Position numbers and translations under genes: made by a program. From positions 7,510,790-7,574,789 of the forward strand of contig OX638134.1 in the NCBI GenBank assembly GCA_951804985.1: a DNA stretch of 64,000 bases. Reading direction: 5' to 3'. Under the pieces are notes generated by a model, which saw only the letters and a program-made list of their open reading frames with translations, did not search any database and had not been told where the DNA came from. This stretch comes from Dryomyza anilis (lineage: Eukaryota > Arthropoda > Insecta > Diptera > Dryomyzidae). This document shows, piece after piece, positions 58,245 through 64,000 of this stretch (the stretch's first letter is position 1; each line of letters starts with the position of its first letter).

Positions 58245-59838
58245 GTTTTAAAATATAACAATTTAATAATGAAATTTTTATAAATTAAATAAACCAATTA
58301 AAAAAAAAACAATGTTTTTGAAATAAACGAATTATTCTAGAATTAATATTTTTAAATTTAAGTCTTGAAATTAATTAAACTATTTAAAACATTTTATAAA
58401 TTTCTAAAATTGTTTCACAAAAATTTTTATAAATTTTAAATTTTTGAAACGATTAGCCTATATATTTATAAAATTCAGAGATTATAAAATTTATTGGATT
58501 GCCTTTCAACTTTTTTAATTTTAATAAAATTGATTTTTATAAAATGAATCAAACAAAAAAAAAATTAATTGCAAAATACATTTTAATTGGTTCTTTTTTC
58601 TACAAAGAGGATATACAATAAAATTATATCTAATTGTGTAAATTTTGTACAATATGTTTTTTAAAAAAGAAAATTAAATAGACATTCAAATATTTTGTAA
58701 AGATTTAATTAACTTTTTTATTAAATTTGTTGTCACCCTGTCGTTGGGTATGGAAAACTGGGTTGCATAGTGTAAAATAAAATGATACCTTTTAAAATGC
58801 CTTTCGTACGTTGGAAATAAATAAAAATTGTGGACAGATGGAAAATGTTTATATAGTCAATATTTTCCTGTCGTATTAAAACAGAAGACCAAAAAATATA
58901 TTTTAAAAAGGGACAAAATATTCCCGACAGATCGAAACTGACAAAAAAATAAAAAAAAAGGACAGACATTTTCAAATTTATACATTTGCAAAAGGCACAA
59001 ATTATCTTGGAACAAAACTGACGAAAAAATAAAAAACAAACAAATAATGTTTGTAATTTAAAAATGTTATTTAAGCGTGATTCACATGAATCACGAGTGA
59101 TTGTGTTTGAAGCTTAATTTATTCACGTTATTGTGAGTGAGTGTGAGTAAAAAAAAATGCCAGTCAAAGATTAAAAAAAAATATCTTTCCTGAGCGTGAG
59201 ACAAAATTTGACTATAGAAAAACAATTTTTTTAAAATTCCGAATTTAATTAATTAAAAAGCAATATTTCATAGATGTGTGTGAGTATGGATATAAAATAT
59301 AATATAATATAATCTTACATAAATGTAAATTAAAAACGTTGCTGTCGCCATTCTTTTTTTTATATAATTTTTACAATAGTAATTTTTTTAAGTGTATTCA
59401 TAAATTAAAAAAATTTTGCAACACTGCTTTCTTCATTGTCACCAGAGATGCATTTTGAGAAAATAAAAATGTAAAAATAAAACAGACAAACATTTTCAAA
59501 AGGTACAAAATGTTTTAGAGCCGTTTTCACAATGTTTTGTTACGTTAAAATTTATCTTGTTAACTAGCAGATAGCCTAACTTTCAGAATAAAGTTTCCGT
59601 TAATTATTTTCGTTTCCACAAATACATATTATTTAACTTTCGGTTAGAACGATATTGAAATAGATTTTCTGTCATATCTGGCAACTAATTGACATAAATA
59701 AATTAATTCAAATTTAATTTTTCAAATTTAAAATTTCATGAATTTGTGAATTTGTTTTCGTCATATATGGATATTGCGACAACAGATTTGCAATGGCAAT
59801 AGACCGTTTTGCTAATATTTCTATTGCTACTGGTACTT
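58245..59838. other. Intergenic DNA between UTP14 and the next gene
   Basis: AT-rich. 58,740-59,045 contains loosely repeated words (CTGACAAAAAAATAAAAAA, GGACAGACATTTTCAAATT) that recur near 59,475, so a decayed repeat is likely. A small palindrome GTGATTCACATGAATCAC lies at about 59,078. No exon supported. Confidence 0.5.
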
Positions 59839-59907
59839 AGTACGAACTGGTAAGTATTTCGTACTTTAAAAAAACGTAATACAAAAGTACGTATTATGCA
59901 ACACTGG
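59839..59907 (-). repeat. Short dispersed element CCAGTGTTGCAT, copy B
   Basis: Reverse complement of the element at 54,181-54,270: reads AGTACGAACTGGTAAGTATT and ends TTATGCAACACTGG. It lies about 160 bases before the start of the unidentified gene at 60,071. Confidence 0.7.
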
Positions 59908-60070
59908 TTCTCACTTTTCAATTCACCACGAAGAACCGAACGACGACAGCAGGTTAGAGATTTCTACGCAAAAAATCAATTTTTAAACAACTGCCAAGTT
60001 TTATTAATTAAAAAGCATCAATTATTAAGTGTTTGTGTGTTTATTTTAATTAAAATATAAACTTACGAAA

Positions 60071-60531
60071 ATGTATGAATTAAAAACGTTGCTGCCACAA
60101 TTCGAGATTCAATTGCCCACCTGCATGTATCAGCTGCGCAATGTGGGTCTGGCCACAGATGCCGCTGCCACCCTCAATGGTGCTGGACAACAGGAGCTAA
60201 CAAACAATGTAAGTCAAACCAAAGCGCTAAATTATAGTTTATGTTAAAAATTGCATATTTTTGTATAAAACAAATGCAAAACACATTTGCAAAAAATGCC
60301 TACAACTTGCTAATCGCGTCATCATTATTTTCACATAATACATCATACAACTTTAAAAAGGTCGCGGCTGCCACATGTGCCTCCTACAACAACAAGAGTC
60401 ACTGCTACCAGCATCATACAACTACCTCCAACAACAATCAACGCAGGAGTAACAATCAAAAATGTGTGCTCGATCTGGACGTTTTAGGCCAACAAATACA
60501 GCGATTACTCAAGGTTAACGAAACACCCTAA
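60071..60531 (+). CDS. Small gene of unknown function, or first exons of a longer gene
   Basis: Exon 1 (60071-60208) starts at ATG in good fly context (GAAAATGT) and encodes MYELKTLLPQFEIQLPTCMY and on to QQELTNN, with a strong donor (AAT-GTAAGT) and clean 5' UTR-like DNA before it. A second coding stretch at 60361-60513 keeps the frame: it is Asn/His/Ser-rich, then CVLDLDVLGQQIQRLLK. Two models fit. In one, translation continues to the TAA at 60529-60531 (LLKVNETP), with AATAAA at 60535-60540, giving about 102 residues. In the other, the AAG-GTTAAC at 60514 is a donor and the gene runs on past the window. The acceptor at 60359-60360 is weak (few pyrimidines). I do not recognise the family. 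Confidence 0.5.
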
Positions 60532-60540
60532 AAAAATAAA

Positions 60541-62540
60541 ATGTGTTGTCTGAATTAAGCAACATTTTGCAAATAATAAATTATTAAAAATGTTTTTCTT
60601 TTTCTTGTACAAAATCAATAACAATTGTTTGTCTGCCGCTTTTAGCTACCATATACACAAAACTAATCCTTACATTTTGTGCTTTTTGATACCGTTTTCC
60701 TAAATTTAAAATCTGTTCATGTTGTCTATGTAGGAGGCGGCGGGAGTGGCGTGGTGTTTGTCTTACTATCTCATGCTTGCTTTACCCATAACTTTTCCAA
60801 CGTCTCGAGCACATTTAGTACATTTTAATACCATATTTAGTTTCACAAAGTTGATGAACAATTCCTTCTTGTAGAAGTAAAACTCACCAAACATATTTTG
60901 CTTTATATTTTACCAGAAGTTAGGTACATTTAGAAAAATTATAATTTTTTAAAATCATTTGTCGTCTCATAGAGTCATGTTACATGGATACACAGAATTT
61001 ATTAATATTTTTAGAATGAAAACTGTGTTTTTTAAATGATTTGACAGCTGTCAATTTGACAGTTGCAAAAAGACATCTTTTAAATATTAACTTGAAGACA
61101 TCTTTATTTAAACAATTAGGACATCATTCAGTTAAAGCATAAAGATATTTTCAGGTCAATTTTATACAAAAAGGCATCTTTTTTGTGAAAATTCGGACAA
61201 CTTTTTGACATCGATAACACATAAAAGATAAGAAAAAGACATCTTTCAAACATAATTTGTCTAGTTGGAAGCGTTTTTGAATTTTTTTTTCACTTTAAAT
61301 GCTATAAAAAGCAAATTAATTTTTTTTTTAGTTTTCAAACAATTTTTAAATGACACTACGCAATACAAAATTATTATAGGCGCATATATTTATTTCATTA
61401 TCATTCTAGAGTGCTGATTATGGCATATTCAATTTTAACCAGTTTAAAATTTTTATTTTTCGACCACTTTTTAGAATAGCATATTTGAAAGACATCAGTA
61501 AAATTAGTATTTGGAATTCTGCTTTGTATTATATACTAAATAACCCTGAAACATTTTATTTTTTATCATAAAATTTTAAATACTAAAAAAATAAGTTTAA
61601 AAAGTCGAAAAAATCAAAATTTTATCAAGTTAAGTTTCAAAATATCTTGAAACCAAATTGAAATATCGGCATTTCTTTATATAGTAAAATTTAACGTTAC
61701 AATTAGGAGCAAAAATACGTTTAAAGATTTTAGGAAAATCGCCTTTCAAAACCACTGTAAATTTTTATTCTAAAAAGTGAATGAAAAACTGCTGAAATTT
61801 CAATAAAATCTATTTGAAATGTCTATAAGAAAAATCCTGTTTCAATAGTGTTGTTATTAAACACTAAAGTGCCTTTTAAAAATCAACTAAAGTGGTTGTA
61901 AAACATTTCGCCAGCCAATTTGCGTCTCTGAAATACATTTAAATTGATTTAAAAATAACCCAACTGCATTATTTTCGTAATTGTTTGTCAACAATGCAAT
62001 TTTTTGTGCAGATTGCGAAATTGGCGACACATTATTCAATTCACATGCTTTACGAATTTCTATATTCAACTTTGTTGAGAACTGTTTGGTGCACAACAAC
62101 TTTCTGGCAGCTGTTGCGTCAAACGACGCAGACACTTTGGGATTTAGAAAGCAGTGGCGTTGCTTTTTTTGAATTTTAAAATTTATTTATAGGGCATTTT
62201 ATATAATTTTGGACAGTTTATATTATTTTATTTTAATTTTTTTTATTAAAGCTGAAAGTTGAGGCTTTTAACAGCTATATTAGAGTTAAAAAATAAAATT
62301 TCTATAAAGATTTTGCTGAATTTGCACTTTTTAAAATAATATAAATTAATTAAAATTTTTAAAATTTGATAAAAATGAAAAGCAAAAATTTTAAATATTG
62401 CATAAAATATAAAACGTGAAGTTTAAGCAAAGAAAATACATTTTTATACAACCAATTTTTATTTGAAACACGTTTTATATAATTTTAAGAAGCTAGTATT
62501 TTTTATTTGAAACTTTGTATTCTGCACCATTTACAAATAT
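60541..62540. other. AT-rich DNA, intron or intergenic
   Basis: No well-supported exon. A GC-richer spot at 60,735-60,790 follows a TATGTAG acceptor-like word, and could be a small exon. 60,870-60,900 (CTTGTAGAAGTAAAACTCACC) looks like a decayed end of the CGTTGTAGAACG element. Around 61,041-61,065 TTTGACAGCTGTCAATTTGA is palindromic. Short frames at 61,887-62,179 on both strands lack support. Confidence 0.45.
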
Positions 62541-64000
62541 CAATTTAAATTCAAAAAAATCCATTTGAAATTCAAGAGACATCAATTAAAATTCAGAAAT
62601 TCCATTTTAAATGCAAAAGACACCACTTGAAATTCAGAGATTCCATTTGAAATACAAAAGACATCAATTGAAATTCAGAAATTTCATTTGTAATTCAAAA
62701 GACATCAATTTAAATTCAGAAATATCATTTGAAATTTAAAAGACATCAATTGAAATTCAGAAATTCGATTTTAAATTCAAAAGACATCAATTGAAATTCA
62801 GAAATTCCATTTGAAATTCAAAATACATTCATTAAAATTCAGAAATTCCATTTAAAATTCAAAATACATTAATTAAAATTCAGAAATTCCATTTGAAATT
62901 CAGAAGACACCACTTGAAATTCAGAAATTCCATTTGAAATTCAAAATACATTAATTGAAATTCATAAATTCCATTTGAAATTCAAAAGACATCAATTGAA
63001 ATTCAGAAATTCAAAAGACACCACTTGAAATTCAGAAATTCCATTTGAAATTCAAAAATCATCAATTGATATTCAGAAATTCCATTTAAAAGTCAAAAAC
63101 TTCAATTGAAATTTAGAAATTTCATTTTAAATTCAAAAAAAATCAATCGAAATTCCAAAGCCACCACAAAATACATTAATTAAAATTCAGAAATTCCATT
63201 TAAAATTCAAAATACATTAATTAAAATTCAGAAAATCCATTTGAAATTCAGAAGACACCACTTGAAATTCAGAAATTCCATTTGAAATTCAAAATACATT
63301 AATTAAAATTCAGAAATTCCATTTAAAATTCAAAATACATTAATTAAAATTCAGAAATTCCATTTGAAATTCAGAAGACACCACTTGAAATTCAGAAATT
63401 CCATTTGAAATTAAAAATACTTCAATTGAAATTCAAAGATTCCATTTAAAATTCAAAAGACATCAATTAAAATTCAGAAATTCTATTTGAAATTCAAAAT
63501 ACATCAATTGAAATTCAGAAATTCCATTTGAAATTCAGAAAAAATCAATTGAAATTCAGAAATTCCATTTGAAATTCAAAAAACTTCAATTGAAATTCAG
63601 AAATTCTATTTGAAATACAGAAGACATCAATTGAAATTCAGAAATTCCATTTGAAATTCAGAAGACATCAATCGAAATTCCAAAGCCACCACTAGAAATT
63701 CAAAAATTTCATTAGAAATTCAGAAGACATCAATCGAAATTCAGAAATATCCATTTGAAATTCAAAAGACATCAATCGAAATTCAGAAATTTCCATTTGA
63801 AATTCAGAAATTTCCATTTGAAATTCAGAAACTTCCATTTAAAATTCAGAAAATTTCCATTTGAAATTCAGAAAATTTCCATTTGAAATACAGAAAATTT
63901 CCATTTGAAATTCAGAAAATTTCCATTTGAAATTCAGAAATATCCTTTTGAAATTCATAAAATTTCCATTTGAAATTCAGAAATGTCCATTTAAAATTCA
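62540..64000 (+). repeat. ~41-bp satellite array, continues past the window
   Basis: About 35 units built of two half-units, TTGAAATTCAGAAATTCCAT and TTGAAATTCAAAAGACATCA. From 63,780 onward only the first half-unit is amplified, with about 20-24-base spacing (TTTCCATTTGAAATTCAGAA). TTGAAATTC halves are weakly palindromic, as in the 19-bp family, but the unit is different. Confidence 0.95.

Noticed and set aside
61887..62179. Overlapping short frames on both strands
   Set aside because: No family resemblance, no splice signals and no consistent codon pattern; chance frames in a slightly less AT-rich patch.

Overview
The window is nuclear DNA of a eukaryote, very probably a higher fly (Diptera). 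Genes are split by AT-rich introns with GT..AG (and one GC..AG) borders, coding exons are far less AT-rich than their surroundings, proteins carry poly-Gln/Asn/Ser runs typical of flies, and mariner-like and other MITE-type elements are scattered between genes. A tephritid or similar acalyptrate fly is a guess; the sequence alone does not fix the species.

Layout. 1-11,700: most of an HPS3 (BLOC-2 subunit) gene on the + strand, 5' end missing, with huge microsatellites inside its introns. 11,700-19,200: AT-rich intergenic DNA with a ~240-bp degenerate tandem repeat, a 19-bp satellite array and a foldback element. 19,215-28,014: a six-exon SLC22-type MFS transporter (+). 28,917-31,247: a five-exon MFSD8/CLN7 lysosomal MFS protein (-), convergent with the transporter. 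31,250-47,900: gene-poor DNA with three more arrays of the 19-bp satellite, several MITE-like elements (one nested in another), an (ATATAAAA)n tract and two families of ~160-bp tandem repeats. 47,958-53,327: a two-exon NUDT18-type Nudix hydrolase (-) whose 4.3-kb intron holds two long perfect-looking hairpins and a ~350-bp tandem repeat. 55,600-58,209: UTP14, a ribosome-biogenesis factor (+), divergent from NUDT18. 60,071-60,531: a small gene of unknown function (+), or the first exons of a longer one. 62,540-64,000: a ~41-bp satellite that runs off the window.

The genes do not form a pathway. HPS3 and MFSD8 both concern lysosomes or lysosome-related organelles, but their proximity may be chance. 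The distinctive part of the window is the repeat landscape: a 19-bp near-palindromic satellite present as five arrays in both orientations, TIR elements with clear TA or TTA target duplications, and long hairpins inside a transcribed intron. All exon models were made by eye from reading frame, splice sites and remembered family resemblance; no database search was run.
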